Below the pieces are notes generated by a model. The model was not told the DNA's origin. It ran no database searches and saw only the letters and a list, made by a program, of their open reading frames with translations. A DNA stretch of 64,000 bases from Coniochaeta sp. PMI_546 (lineage: Eukaryota > Ascomycota > Sordariomycetes > Coniochaetales > Coniochaetaceae), in the NCBI GenBank assembly GCA_021432605.1, contig MU271157.1, forward strand, positions 310,001-374,000, written 5' to 3'. This document shows, one piece after another, positions 21,493 to 32,713 of this stretch. Each line of letters begins with the position of its first letter. Positions within the stretch are counted from its first letter, which is position 1. A program made the translations under genes and the position numbers.

Positions 21493-23201
21493 GGATGCAG
21501 GCGAATGATTATCTGGCTGGGTTACATTGTCTGGAAACTACATGGCGTTTCTCATTAAGTTTTTGGTATAGAGTAACTGGTTGGCACACTAGATCCTTCG
21601 TAGATGTGTATTTTCCGAGTCATTTTTGAAGAGAGGAAGTTAGTAACTAGTAGGGAGACAAAAAACTGAGAACCAGTGGAGTCCATCTGGCGGTCACGTC
21701 TACTGTGGTAGATGTTTGTCGTGAGAGTCAGAGACGATCTTGCCTCACCACGTAAATTCGGACCAAACAATGGTCAATTGCATTCTCCGCTATCTACGGT
21801 CTGTCCCAAGCGCGCGGTAAGGGCTCGAGGTCGCCATGGCGCGGCTACATGCTTCGCGCGAAGTCTTGGAGTTCTTCAACAGTGCTCAACGTCCGTCCAA
21901 TGCGGTGTTCCAGCAGGATCATCTGGTTGGTTGCATGTTTCAGAGAGACAATCTCCAAAGGGGCATCGGGAAGAACGGAAGGAGCCAATCCAAAGCTTTG
22001 GTGGGCCCCGATATTGGCTGGCACCTCAAACGAGACCTTTCCTATCTGGGACGTAGCGTTATCTGGTACCTGTGTCAGGCGGCTGGGAGCAATGGCTCGT
22101 CCCCCCGCAAAGGCCCGTTACGCACTGCGGATATTGACCCCTAAATCCACCGCTCCCGTCGTTCCAGCCAATGAAAGCGAAGTATCGTATCAAATCGTCT
22201 CCAGCCCCTGGATGGAATCTGTACTATGTAAGGTACCTCGTGGGATTGCACCGCAGGCACGGAAACAACCGTTCCCTGCGAACGAGGCATGAACGCTCAA
22301 GCCGCTCCCTTCCAGGTTCTATCCCTTCCTCCACATCCGTCACAGAGCTCTGCCTCTTTCTCAAGTCAATCATTTCTCAATCGCCTCAGACGGGTTGACG
22401 AAAGCGGCCTCCATCAATCTGGCAGACTGCGTTGCGGTTATTGTCAGTACGTCGCCATTCATTCGGTCTCAGGTCATCCACACTTGGCCTTGCTATTGTC
22501 CTTCCTTTAGTCCAAAAACCACCACAAACAGTCCAGCAGGTAAACAAGCCTTAACTGATCAGCGACCCATCCGCGGAAATTGTCCTGCATTGTCGCATCT
22601 TGAGCAGATCAAACCAACAACAGTCCGGCTTACCGTCTATCCCAATCCTACACCGTTCATCGTCTGCACTCAGACGCCCATTCCTCTATGCCAGCCGCGG
22701 CTACAGTGTTACCCTCAACATCACAATTGTCTCATTGACCTGGCTCGTACCAGTCGTTCGACGTGTTGATCGCCCAGAATAGTCGGTGTCCAGGGTCTCT
22801 ACAATGCGCAACTGAACTGAGGGATACTATCAACGTCGCAAGTCCCGGCCTCCGGTGCCTGTCTTCGTTCGGACAGTGCCCACCTACTTACTTTCCAGGG
22901 CGTCGTGACCCACGTATCGTCTTTCTGCTTTCTCTTTTCTTCTCATCAACGCCACTTACGCTCGCCGCGAGCTGGTCCTTCGTTCCTTGAACGAGGCACA
23001 GTCGAACCTTCGCGGGCGAGGAACGACTTGTGCAGACCGCGGGCCGGATCAATTCGACTCTTTCACTCCTTTCAAGATACCCCGACGACGACACACCGTT
23101 CTGTGTCTTCCTTGGTCTAACCGACCGATCTCTCGACTGCGTCGACCGACTTCCATTCTTTCATCACCGATTCTTCGTCTCTTCGACACGTTTTCAGCGC
23201 C
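21493..23201. other. Long upstream region of the Kch1-like gene (1.7 kb)
   Basis: It contains the 3' flank of the phosphatase gene and the promoter/leader of the channel gene. The last 400 bp are pyrimidine-rich (runs such as TTTCTCTTTTCTTCTC), typical of fungal 5' leaders. Only a weak stop-free antisense frame at 21845-22117 was seen; no gene is called. Confidence 0.4.
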
Positions 23202-25281
23202 ATGGGTTTCATGAGCCACCGACGGCCTCATGTGGAGGTTCGCCCAGAGCAAAAATGGGACTACATTGTGAGCAGATCTGGGGAACGGCACGGTTAAATG
23301 CAAAACATAAACTGACTGTCGCGATGTCTAGAGCCTGAATGACTTCAAGTCTTCTTCGTGTCTCACGCCTTTCGCCTATTGCTACCTATGGTTCTCGCTA
23401 TTCTTATCGATGGCCGTTTACGGTGTCGATACCTTTACAGCTGTCAACTTGCTCCTGTTTGACAAATGGTCTTCCGACATCGAGCTCACACAGATGGTCC
23501 CTTTCGACATAGCGAAATGGATCTTTTCAGTATGCATCATACTCTCAGTGATCAATCTCCTCTACGAGCACATCCGGGCCAACAGGGTTATGAGGAGAGG
23601 CAGCGTGGCGGAGTGCTATCTGGACAGCTTAGCTGCCCGCCTGGAGAGTATACGCTTCGGCAAAGGCCAGGGATACAAGCGCTTCCTCGTTTTCGCCGAG
23701 TTGACCAAGAGCAAGAAAGGAGCCGAGTATGTGGCTCTTTTCTCGTACTTCAGTTTCCAATGTAAGTCTCGGTCCAGATACCTCGTCATCAAGCCATCTT
23801 GCTGACATCAATCAGCCTGGATTCGCGTGATCCTCTGCTCCGGTCCTCGCCAGGCCATCAATGCTCTTACGCTCTACTCAGTCTATACTGCCAAGCTAGT
23901 CATTGAAGGCCAGGACTTCGAGTCATCACTAATGAGCTTCTTCGCTAAGATTAAGGCGCTCGGTGTTCAGCAGACTCTCATCCTGTCAGGTATGATGTTC
24001 ACGCTCATCATCTGGCTGTTCTCGTTCCTGTCACTCCTAGCGGCTGCTTTATTCTTCGTGTTCTTCCTGTGGTCGTACATCCCTAAGGATGATGGCGGTT
24101 TGTCTGGATACTGTGAGCGCAAGGCCAACAAGCGGTTGATGACGATCGTGTCGATCAAGATTAACAAGGCCATGGCGGAGGAGGAGCGGAAGAGGAGGAA
24201 GGCTGAGCTCAGGGCTGCGAAGAAGACTGGAGAAAATCGCCCCATGTCGCTCAAAGCCACATTGCCAGACGTTGGCGATGATAAACTCCCAGCGATGCCG
24301 ATGCTCAACAGGAACGACACGGTGGACACCTTGCCACTGTACACTTCTCGTGTCGGCACCCCTGGCGACTTTGAGCTAGGCGCCCTGGACCAGAAGCGAC
24401 CACTTCCGTCCAGGACCGGTACGATGTCCTCAGCCAATACAGGAGTTAGCAACTACTCCTCAAGACAGCCTCTTATGGGCGGCGCTGCCGAGATGGGGCG
24501 GTCAAACTCACCAACGCCTACATTACCACAGATCGATCTGAACAACTTCCCGCCGACGAGGACGGCGACATCCGCCTCCAACAACAGTTTTGGGCCCGCA
24601 CCACCACTCAACCGTGTACCGACCAATGGGTCCGGATTCGGGGGTGGTTACACGGCAAGCCCAGCAACCTTTTCTTCCGAGACCATGCCATCACTACCCC
24701 CTCCAGTCAGGTCTCCCATGTCGGGCCCCAACAACTACAGAGGCCCTGCGCCATACCCAATGGAGGACCGGCAGACTCAAAATCCTGGGCGGCCTACTTA
24801 CGATGACTATTCATCCGGACGCGCAAGTCCTGCTCCGTCCATGAACTCATACCGTGGCGGGCCCGGACCCGGACCCGGACCCCTCTCGCCACGAGGCATG
24901 GGTCCTGGCGGTTATCCCTCGCGAAGTGCCACCAACCCAGTGGCGGCACCACGTGGGCCAGGGCCACAGTATCCTCCTCAAAGAAACATGACTGCTCCGA
25001 TTCAGCAACAACACCAACCCACTCCGAGCAATGGCTCGTTACGCAGCGTCGGTTCGGGCATGCAGCCAAGGCCTTTCCATCAGCCGACCTCTAGCAACGG
25101 TTCGCAGAGAAGTGCTAATCCTCCAAGACAACCACAACCATATCAACAGAACTCGGACAGTGGCGAGTACGACTACTTCAATCGGCCCGCGACGTCTAAC
25201 AGCCAGCGGTCAGGTCCGCGGGGCCCGGCGTATGGCAATGGGTGGGGCCAGGACGTTGAGAGGCAAGGACCGCGGTACTAA
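23202..25281 (+). CDS. KCH1: Kch1-type fungal potassium channel protein
   Basis: Three exons: 23202-23267, 23332-23761 and 23816-25281, with introns of 64 and 54 nt (GTGAGC and GTAAGT donors) in phase. The product is 653 aa. The N-terminal half is the Kch1/Prm6 family domain (PF16944), with starting residues HVEVRPEQKWDYI and LNDFKSSSC. It has membrane segments around AYCYLWFSLFLSMAVYGV, IAKWIFSVCIILSVINLL, a short one near AINALTLYSVY, and TLILSGMMFTLIIWLFSFLSLLAAALFF, followed by KDDGGLSGYCERKANKR. In yeast, Kch1 and Kch2 mediate K+ influx that activates calcium uptake during pheromone response and stress at the plasma membrane. The C-terminal 330 residues are a disordered Pro/Ser/Asn/Gly-rich cytosolic tail with a GPGPGPGP run near residue 510. 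The first exon of only 22 codons is supported by family conservation. Confidence 0.9.
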
Positions 25282-26429
25282 GCACCTAAGAGGGCTTTGT
25301 GGGTTGTCTTTCTGGCGCGTGATGTTGCTTCTAGCATAATGATACTTGCATTAATGGCGTTTCCAAGCGATTTTGCTGCTTCAATCCTCTTCCTACATGG
25401 AGAAGACCAGGTTCATGCTCTGATGATGATGGAGCCAACCAACGCGTTTGTCTACTCAACGGTTGGGCATTGCCTTCTTGTACGTACTGCCTGTATGGCG
25501 GCTTCTTCATAGCAAACTGCTTGGGAGATGATTTATCCGAGCATTCTCTGATAATGACTGGAGTCTGGTAAATGGCGGCCTAAAGTTATTTGTTGCTACA
25601 CAGTTCGTTGAGATGATGGCTGCCTTCGAATCTCCCTGGCCATTGACGCGCTGAATACAATAGTCTTGGCGTATTCATGATCTCGCTGTCTGTTCCTAAA
25701 CCGTGATTCCCCGCTGCGCATCCGTCCTGTTGTCTTGCACGATGTATCGTAGAGTCTGTTTTCGGCATATGCCTTCACAGAAAGGATTTTGGGCCCTCCA
25801 CGTTGGCCAGATATCTGCTCGTTGACCGAAACCTTACTAGTCTGAAGTTGAGAAAACGGCTCTCCGTCCTTTCCTCGGCATACCTCGCAGATTGACTCGG
25901 CGAGCTAATCAAGGCGCAACTTCCAAGGTTTCGAGTATACTTGTGCGAGTCTGTTGTTGTTTGTCCAATTTATAGCACGAGCGCTGCAGAGGTGAGATTC
26001 TCAGTCCCTTTGACCTTTACGAAATATGGTGCTGTCGCACCTGGCAAGGGCAGGTCATAAAGGATGTAGGAAGATCGCAGGTTCATTCCTCGCGGATTGA
26101 GAAGGCCATAACTGAAATATCCATAATCGTTCGAATCGATGTCTACAAAGACCAGGAGATATAGCTGAGGGCTGTTGCCCAGAGTCGGAGGCGTATATTA
26201 GAGTAGGCTAACTGTACGTCAACCCAAATCGCAGCATCTGACCATCACGATGTACCACGGCATCACTCAGCATGTTTCTTCATATAGCATATGTGCAACG
26301 TTGATTGTGAGGGTATCTAATTATTCAAACAATCTTTCAGGGTCAAACACGTCCTGCACCACGAACCCTCCATTACAACATTTTGGGCTCAGCAAGCACA
26401 CACACAATCTATTGCAGATCCCAGCATCA
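25282..26429. other. Convergent intergenic region (1.15 kb)
   Basis: 3' flanks of the channel and copper ATPase genes. The size is large for a convergent gap, but no ORF, tRNA box pair or repeat was supported. Confidence 0.4.
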
Positions 26430-29400
26430 TCACTCAACCTTCCTCGCCCGAAACCCGACAAGCGGCAACCTACTCCTCAGCGCCAACGAGCTCAAAACCA
26501 CACTAATACTACTCAACGCCATCGCCAGACTCGCCCAGACAGGGTCAAGCCTGACATGGCTCCCGTTACTGACAATCGGATACAGCGCGCCGGCCGCGAC
26601 CGGCACAGCCGTCAGGTTATACACCAGCGCCCAGCCAAAGTTGAACTTGATGCGCCTGAACACCGTGGACGACAGGTCCAGCAGCGTGACGACGGAGCGG
26701 AGGTCCGACTTGACGAGGACGAAGTCGGCGCTGGAGATGGCCACGTCCGAGCCCGAGCCGATCGCGATGCCCACGTCCGCCGTCGCGAGGGCGGGGCTGT
26801 CGTTGATGCCGTCGCCGACCATGGCCACCATCGCCCTGCGCGAGGTGTCCTCTGCGTCGTCGCCGAGGCGCCGCTTGAGTGTCTTTTGGAGGTAGGTGAT
26901 CTTGGCCGCCTTTTCGGTGGGAAGCACGCCGGCGATGATGCACTCGTCGGGGATGCCGAGTTGTCGGCCGACGGCGGAGGCTGTGGTGGGGTTGTCGCCT
27001 GATAGCAGCCAGACGGCGGTGTGCCGGGCTTGGAGGGCGCGGATTATGGCTGGGGCTTCCGGGCGGATGGGATCAGAGATTGAGAGGATTGCGGCAAGGC
27101 TAAAGGTGGTAGCAGGCTCCGATGGAGGCGAGGATGTGGGGGGTAGAGGTCTGGTGGCTGCCAGGGCGATGGACTTGGCTTCTGTCTTCCATTGTTGTAG
27201 GGTTGCCGAAACTCTCGGTGAGATTGACACGGAGAGGTCCGCCATGAGTGCTTCGTTGCCGACAATGAGCTCGAAGTTGTCTTCTTCGCCAGGGCCACGG
27301 AAAGTCGCCTTCATGCCTTTGCCTGGGACTTCGTGGATCTCGTCAGGTTGTATGTTGTGCGTTTTCTGCGTGGCACAGAACGAGACGATGGCTCTGGCGA
27401 TGGGGTGGCTGCTACTCTCTTCGATGGCCCGTAACCCCCCTAGCGTTCTACTTTTCATCTCCTCTGATATCTCAGAGGAAGAGTCCGGGTATATCTCCGA
27501 GTCCGTAATCGACGGCTCGCCACCTTGCGTGAGTGTGCCGGTCTTGTCGAAGACGACACAATCGATATGGCTGGCTTTCTCAAAAGCTTCGCCACCGCCC
27601 TTCGCCAGAATGCCGTGCTTGGCTGCCATACCACCACCAACGAAGATGGCCGTCGGCGCCGCGAGAGCAAGACCACAGGGGCAGGCAACCACAAACACGG
27701 AAATTGCGAACTGCAAAGCGAAGGCGACCCAGCCACCAGACGAAACATCAAGGAAGTGGCCAGGAATTCTGCCGGTGAACCCAAGGCTCATCCAGATGAT
27801 CCAGGTCAGAATCGCAATGAGCGTGACAGAAGGGACGAAATAAGTTGTCAATTTATCGGCAATTTGCTCCACGGGAGCACGCTTCGTCTGGCCCTCACGG
27901 ACCACTTTCACAATTTGATCCAGCATGGACTGGCCGGCCACGCCCGTGATGCGAATGAGAACGGGGCTTCCTTGATTGACAGTTCCGGCAAAGACTTCAT
28001 CGCCCGTCGCCTTTTTGACCAGTCGGGACTCGCCAGTGAGACTGGATTCGTCGAAGCTGCTATCGCCTTGGACGACTGTGCCGTCGGAGGGCGGAGAGCC
28101 GCCGTGCGGGACGCGGACAACGTCACCATACTCTAGTAGATCCGCCTGCACGACAGAATCCGTCTGTTTCTCGGTGCCGTAGCCCTCGACCAGGGTTGCT
28201 GTAGTCGGGCGGAGCTTGCCTAGCATCTCGACCGCATCTCCGGTCCTCGACTTGCTGTAGCTCTCAATCAGTCGCCCAAGCAGAAGGAAGAATGTCAGGA
28301 ACACTACTGAGTCGAAATAGAAGTTTGAGTCTTCAACCTGGTCTGGTCGGGATGCTGCAGCTGCGATAAGTTGGCTGACTGAGGAAACGTAGGCAATTGT
28401 GGTGCCTAGCGACATTAGGGTGTTCATGCTGCCGAATCTATAGAAGCGTTGTAGTATCGGCGTCCGGCTCCCAGGGCGCCAGAGGTTCGTTATTTCCTTG
28501 ATAGCTCGCCTGTGGAAAAGGTCGGCTCCGAAGAAGTAGACCGGAGTAGCCATGATGAATAGAGCCATTTGGGCGCGGCTGATGCCCGATGTCCACGGTT
28601 CCATGAGGAACATCTTTGATGAATCGTGTGAAGAAACCAGACTCATGTAGACAATGCCGATGATAAAAGTGGGCACGCAGATGATGGCGGTGAGGATGAC
28701 TCTGTAGAGAATTTGCTTTTGGTGATGCCTCTGGATGAGCCTTGATCGTTCTTCTAGGGTCGGCGGATGATAGATGGAGGCAGTCAAGGCCGTATCGCTG
28801 GCTTCGATAGCTGCCAAGATATGTCTGACTGTAAATTCAGGGGCCTCAGGCGTGTAGTTGAGCTTGACTATTGGCCGTTCAGGGGTCGGTCGCTGGATAA
28901 TGTCCAGCTGCCGCCGGAAGCCAGCAAGACTGTTGACAACCCTAGATGGACAGTGATCACAATAAATACCGTCGATCAAGATCTCTACCGTCCTGTCGCG
29001 GCCAACAGTCGCTTCCTGAGAGATGTCGACCACTGTATCAACAGTCGCGTCGTAGCCGATGTCTTCGATGGCTTCGACCAGTTTTCGAACGTCGTTCTTA
29101 TCTCGTAGTTCGGCAGTAGCGCTGTTCGAGACCAAGTTGATGGAAACATTTGAGACCCAGTCGTACTTTTTGAGTTCGTCCGTCAGCGTGTTGACGCACG
29201 CCGCACAAGTCATCCCTCCTATGGCCAGGCTGACCTTCCAGCGCTCTTGAGCCGCGTGCACCTTAGCTGCTCCCTCATTAAGGTTCACAACACTGTCAAG
29301 GGTTGCATCATAGCCTATGTCCTCTATGGCCTCGACAAGGTCGTCTTTCTTGTCCTCGTCGCTAAGTTCCACCGTCGCACTGTTGGTGACCAGATTGACG

Positions 29401-30134
29401 GCGATGTTGGATGCCCAGTCTCTTTTCTTAAGTTCGTCGGTGATGGTGTTGACGCAGGCAGCACATGTCATGCCGCCAATGGCCACAGTCGCCTGCCACT
29501 TCGGCTGTAAGCGCAGGGTTTCGTCACTGTCCACCGTGACAAAAGACTTGCTAGACATCTTGGCTTGCGGCCCAGTGGGCGTTGCTTTGCTTGGCACGGC
29601 CGAGGGCTGGTGACTCGATGGCGACGAGATCCTCTCTTCAATTTCCTTCTCGTCCGTCTGATGGGGCTTTGAACTCCGGCACTGCTGACAGTTCTGAAGA
29701 TGTGCCTGGCGAATAGCCGACTGGGTGGCCTTACTTTTATTTCCGGTCCACGAAGAACTCATCCATCGACTCAATGCGCCCGTGGGACGAGATGTAGTAG
29801 CTTGGTCAGCCAGATTGCCGTGGTCCCGGGCGGCCATGGTATTCGACGCAATCACCTCGGAAGACTCGCCAGCCGAGCTAGTAACACCAGACACTTCGAA
29901 CCCACTCTCCTCGAGAGCTTTGTGCATGGCCGTGATGGATGCTTCCGAGTCGTGTTCCACTGACACAACAGATGTTACAATATTCGGTGAAACCCATCTG
30001 ACATGACCTGGACACGAGTCTTGTATGACGGCCTTGATAGTGGAAACGCAGGTAGGACAGTGCAAGTTTGCCAAGAGGAATGAGGTTGTGACAGGCTCGG
30101 CCGCCAGCCGACCGGCGGGGTGTGACGATGCCAT
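26430..30134 (-). CDS. Copper-transporting P1B-type ATPase
   Basis: Single exon, 1234 aa from the ATG at 30134. The frame is open further upstream, but only from a TTG. Four N-terminal heavy-metal-associated (HMA) modules carry CxxC: CPTC (26-29), CAAC (224-227), CAAC (310-313) and CDHC (392-395). The ATPase core then shows TGES (700-703), the CPC metal site (818-820), the phosphorylated D863 in DKTGT, SHP (about 909-911) and GDGIND (1107-1112), with eight predicted membrane helices. It exports Cu+ with ATP, either into the secretory pathway (Ccc2 role) or across the plasma membrane for detoxification (CrpA/Crp1 role). The sequence does not decide which, though four HMA modules and a cysteine-containing N-terminal extension favour a large detoxification-type pump slightly. 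HMA modules 2 and 3 are near-copies of each other. Confidence 0.95.
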   Translation of the reverse strand: MASSHPAGRLAAEPVTTSFLLANLHCPTCVSTIKAVIQDSCPGHVRWVSPNIVTSVVSVEHDSEASITAMHKALEESGFEVSGVTSSAGESSEVIASNTMAARDHGNLADQATTSRPTGALSRWMSSSWTGNKSKATQSAIRQAHLQNCQQCRSSKPHQTDEKEIEERISSPSSHQPSAVPSKATPTGPQAKMSSKSFVTVDSDETLRLQPKWQATVAIGGMTCAACVNTITDELKKRDWASNIAVNLVTNSATVELSDEDKKDDLVEAIEDIGYDATLDSVVNLNEGAAKVHAAQERWKVSLAIGGMTCAACVNTLTDELKKYDWVSNVSINLVSNSATAELRDKNDVRKLVEAIEDIGYDATVDTVVDISQEATVGRDRTVEILIDGIYCDHCPSRVVNSLAGFRRQLDIIQRPTPERPIVKLNYTPEAPEFTVRHILAAIEASDTALTASIYHPPTLEERSRLIQRHHQKQILYRVILTAIICVPTFIIGIVYMSLVSSHDSSKMFLMEPWTSGISRAQMALFIMATPVYFFGADLFHRRAIKEITNLWRPGSRTPILQRFYRFGSMNTLMSLGTTIAYVSSVSQLIAAAASRPDQVEDSNFYFDSVVFLTFFLLLGRLIESYSKSRTGDAVEMLGKLRPTTATLVEGYGTEKQTDSVVQADLLEYGDVVRVPHGGSPPSDGTVVQGDSSFDESSLTGESRLVKKATGDEVFAGTVNQGSPVLIRITGVAGQSMLDQIVKVVREGQTKRAPVEQIADKLTTYFVPSVTLIAILTWIIWMSLGFTGRIPGHFLDVSSGGWVAFALQFAISVFVVACPCGLALAAPTAIFVGGGMAAKHGILAKGGGEAFEKASHIDCVVFDKTGTLTQGGEPSITDSEIYPDSSSEISEEMKSRTLGGLRAIEESSSHPIARAIVSFCATQKTHNIQPDEIHEVPGKGMKATFRGPGEEDNFELIVGNEALMADLSVSISPRVSATLQQWKTEAKSIALAATRPLPPTSSPPSEPATTFSLAAILSISDPIRPEAPAIIRALQARHTAVWLLSGDNPTTASAVGRQLGIPDECIIAGVLPTEKAAKITYLQKTLKRRLGDDAEDTSRRAMVAMVGDGINDSPALATADVGIAIGSGSDVAISSADFVLVKSDLRSVVTLLDLSSTVFRRIKFNFGWALVYNLTAVPVAAGALYPIVSNGSHVRLDPVWASLAMALSSISVVLSSLALRSRLPLVGFRARKVE
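29025..29501 (-). repeat. Tandem duplication of HMA module inside copper ATPase
   Basis: Blocks 29501-29286 and 29243-29025 encode about 72 residues each, with period 86 aa. Both contain AIGGMTCAACVNT, TDELKK-x-DW, VEAIEDIGYDAT and similar flanks, differing at scattered positions. This is a recent in-frame duplication of one metal-binding domain. Confidence 0.85.
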
Positions 30135-31898
30135 CTTAATGAATATCGGACGCTTGGCCCTGGCGGATCTGACGGCGCCCTGCCGGAACCTGGGTGTGCG
30201 ATCGGCAACCAAGAACCGATTGAGACGTGGTCGGAGGTAAAGGCGGCAGGCCTTATTGGCGATAGGACAGTGCTTTCGGTTAGATTGTTTATATTAACAG
30301 CAGCCCTTAAGGGAAACGCGGAGGGGCGTCAGGTGGTAGGGTGTTGACAGCACGTCTATACAGGCTGAAGTGGCCAAGTCTGGGGAAAGACGGGATTATC
30401 GCCAGTGGTGGAGAGAGGCAGTGGAGATATGTGACTGCGGTCTCACAGCTTCGACGGGAAGGAGAGTGCGACAATAACAATATATGTAAGTATGCTCGGA
30501 AAGGCAGAAATATGACAGAGATGTGGTCAAAGATGGAAAGAAAAAGAAGGCCTGACAGATGTGCCGATTTCCTTTTCAACTTCTACCCTTCCATCGCAAT
30601 TGCTGGCGTGGGCGCAAGAAGAGGTAGAGTAGCGTATTCCGCACAAACCACGCAAACAGGCTAACGTGAGACCAACCAACGCAAAGCTTCTTCCAAATGT
30701 GAATTCGGAGCTGACAAACGTGAAGTGTGCCTGCAGCAGACCATTCTGTTCCTCCAAAATGGTTTCGTTGCCCCTGACACTTGCACAGGCACGAATCTGG
30801 GCATCTGGCGAGATGGTCAAAATTCCAGTCGAGTCGAAGAGATTGCGGTCGCCCTCTTCCCAAACAATTATGTCATCCATAATTAAGGTAGTAATTGCCC
30901 CTTGATGATGGCTCATGTGATCGGCCGTTTCCGCCCCTGACCCGAGAAGTGGAGCCCCCGATTCGGGAGCCCACGTCGGCAGGCCACGTCGCCACTCCGC
31001 ACAAATCGCTCCCCCCCTTCCATGCCGGGCTCGGCGAAGCACCGAAAGACATCGGAAGATAATCACGGATCAGGCAGACGATTCGTAATCAGTTCCATGG
31101 CTCCGTGACTCCATGCCTAGACTTCATTTCAAATCAGAGGAAATCTGTCTACTCTTTTCTTACCAACCTTGTACCACCGCAAAAGTGACGCACGGTGCTT
31201 TGATTCTCCATTCGCTGCGTCGCCGTGTATCCTCGCAGCTGATGTGCGTGGTTTGTGCGACCTGTTGTCAAACTCTTGGCGAAATCCCATATCAACTTTA
31301 ATTGCTTCTTATTATCGCCGAGACCTGTCACCGTTGCCAGGCACCTGTAAACTTTATCGTTTCGTGCTTTCGTCCTGCCGGCAACCGAGTGGCCTTATTC
31401 GAACAAGTTGAACAGCTCGTTCTACTTAGAAACAAGGAATACCGGTATCAGCAACCCTTGCTTGAGCGTCTCCGTCTTATTCCCTTGAAGTGCTATATCT
31501 CATGTAGAACTTTGATATTGAGGGCGCGCCGATTTAGCGAGTTGAAGAGCTACAATAGCCCTAAAGATACTTCCCACTCTCCCAAGATTTTGCAGTTATC
31601 TTCTCCAGACCCGACACGTCATTAAAGTATGACCTAGACAAGACAAGGTAGAGTAATGAGGGCGTAGTGGCGATGCCACTCGCATCTGTTTTGAATTTTC
31701 TAGGTCTAGCCTTTTAGACGACTCTGAGCTTGGCTGCCATAAACTGTTGTCTGCGTAGTCAAAGCAGGCTGGTGGAAATGGGGTACGAACAGTATACATG
31801 GGCAGGTACATCGCCATGAATTAAACAGCGAGCGCTTAGGACGGAAAGGCGACATACGCGCATCTTGGAGCTCTGGGAGATCTGTGTCCTCGACGATG

Positions 31899-31962
31899 CA
31901 GTCCTCACAGTCCTCACAGTCCTCACAGTCCTCACAGTCCTCACAGTCCTCACAGTCCTCAC
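31899..31962. repeat. 9-bp minisatellite, about 7 copies
   Basis: The unit CAGTCCTCA is repeated perfectly about seven times without interruption, in non-coding DNA. The 9-nt period leaves every frame open, which creates artefactual repetitive ORFs on the minus strand. Confidence 0.95.
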
Positions 31963-32346
31963 GCGAACGAGGCTGTAGCAAGAAAGTGTCCGGATGTCCG
32001 TCTCAAGGATGTCTCGCGGGAAGACTTCAGCAAGAACAATTATAGATACCTCATGTACTACTAAGGTACGCAACAGTGCTTGATAAACTACGCGCTTTTC
32101 TTCGCGCTCTTACCTCCAGTGTCATTACAAATATACTGCTTCCAACTGTGGAATTTATTGTTCGAAATGGATTAATGACATTCATGATGACTACTACACA
32201 GGAAGTTAGTAACCTTCGTCAAGGCACCTTCCCCGGAATGAGAGAATGTACCCCAGACGGACGTCGCGGCAATCGGATCTTGCGAAAGCACGTCTTGCCG
32301 GCCAGAAATGACGCCCCACTCCCAGATCTTGGGAAGGACCACTCGG

Positions 32347-32354
32347 CACGTGAT
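32347..32354 (-). promoter_or_regulatory. Cbf1-type site ATCACGTG upstream of MET10
   Basis: On the minus strand the site reads ATCACGTG, matching the yeast Cbf1 RTCACGTG element found in sulfur-assimilation promoters. It lies about 360 bp before the MET10 ATG. The match is exact; a function here is inferred. Confidence 0.5.
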
Positions 32355-32713
32355 CTAGCTCAACGTCGCTCTAAATCTGGACCCGTTCAGCCTTTGCGCT
32401 AACCAAGAACGGATTAGCGGACAATTGCGTGATTGAAGATTCATCGATGGCAATGTCGAAGCCGCAATCAAGGGTCCTTTCCGGCATTGGGCAAGTCATT
32501 GTCGATGGCGAAATTTGTAGAACTCCGGTCGCGCTGGCGGTAGGTAAATATTTCTCTCTTTTTGTACTCTTCTCCTTAGTCTGCTTTCCACAATTCAAGC
32601 TGTTTCGTTCATTTGAAGCAGTTGTCTTCTTGTCTGCGTTGTTCCACGGAGACAGAGACCATCTCAGTCCCCTTTTCTCGACACCTTTGAATTTCAGGTT
32701 CGAGTCTTTAGCT

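Larger units (their letters stand above)
30135..32713. other. Large divergent intergenic region (2.6 kb)
   Basis: It contains the promoters of the copper ATPase and of MET10. It also holds the 9-bp minisatellite, a CACGTG site, and a 129-codon antisense ATG frame (30916-30527) that I do not accept as a gene. The long open frame upstream of MET10 (from 32429) is judged to be 5' leader. Confidence 0.45.

Noticed and set aside
24860-24890. GPGPGPGP run in the Kch1-like tail
   Set aside because: Short low-complexity sequence in a disordered tail, common in fungi.
30135-30212. 26-residue extension of the copper ATPase
   Set aside because: It opens with TTG; the ATG at 30134 is the first proper start.
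30527-30916. Antisense 129-codon ATG frame with a hydrophobic segment
   Set aside because: No family, no splice support and placed in a promoter region; composition alone is not enough.
31706-32073. Minus-strand ORFs with CED or VRT repeats
   Set aside because: They arise only because the 9-bp minisatellite is open in every frame.
32429-32713. N-terminal extension of MET10
   Set aside because: It begins at GTG, is hydrophobic and Phe-rich, and does not resemble the family; judged to be 5' leader.
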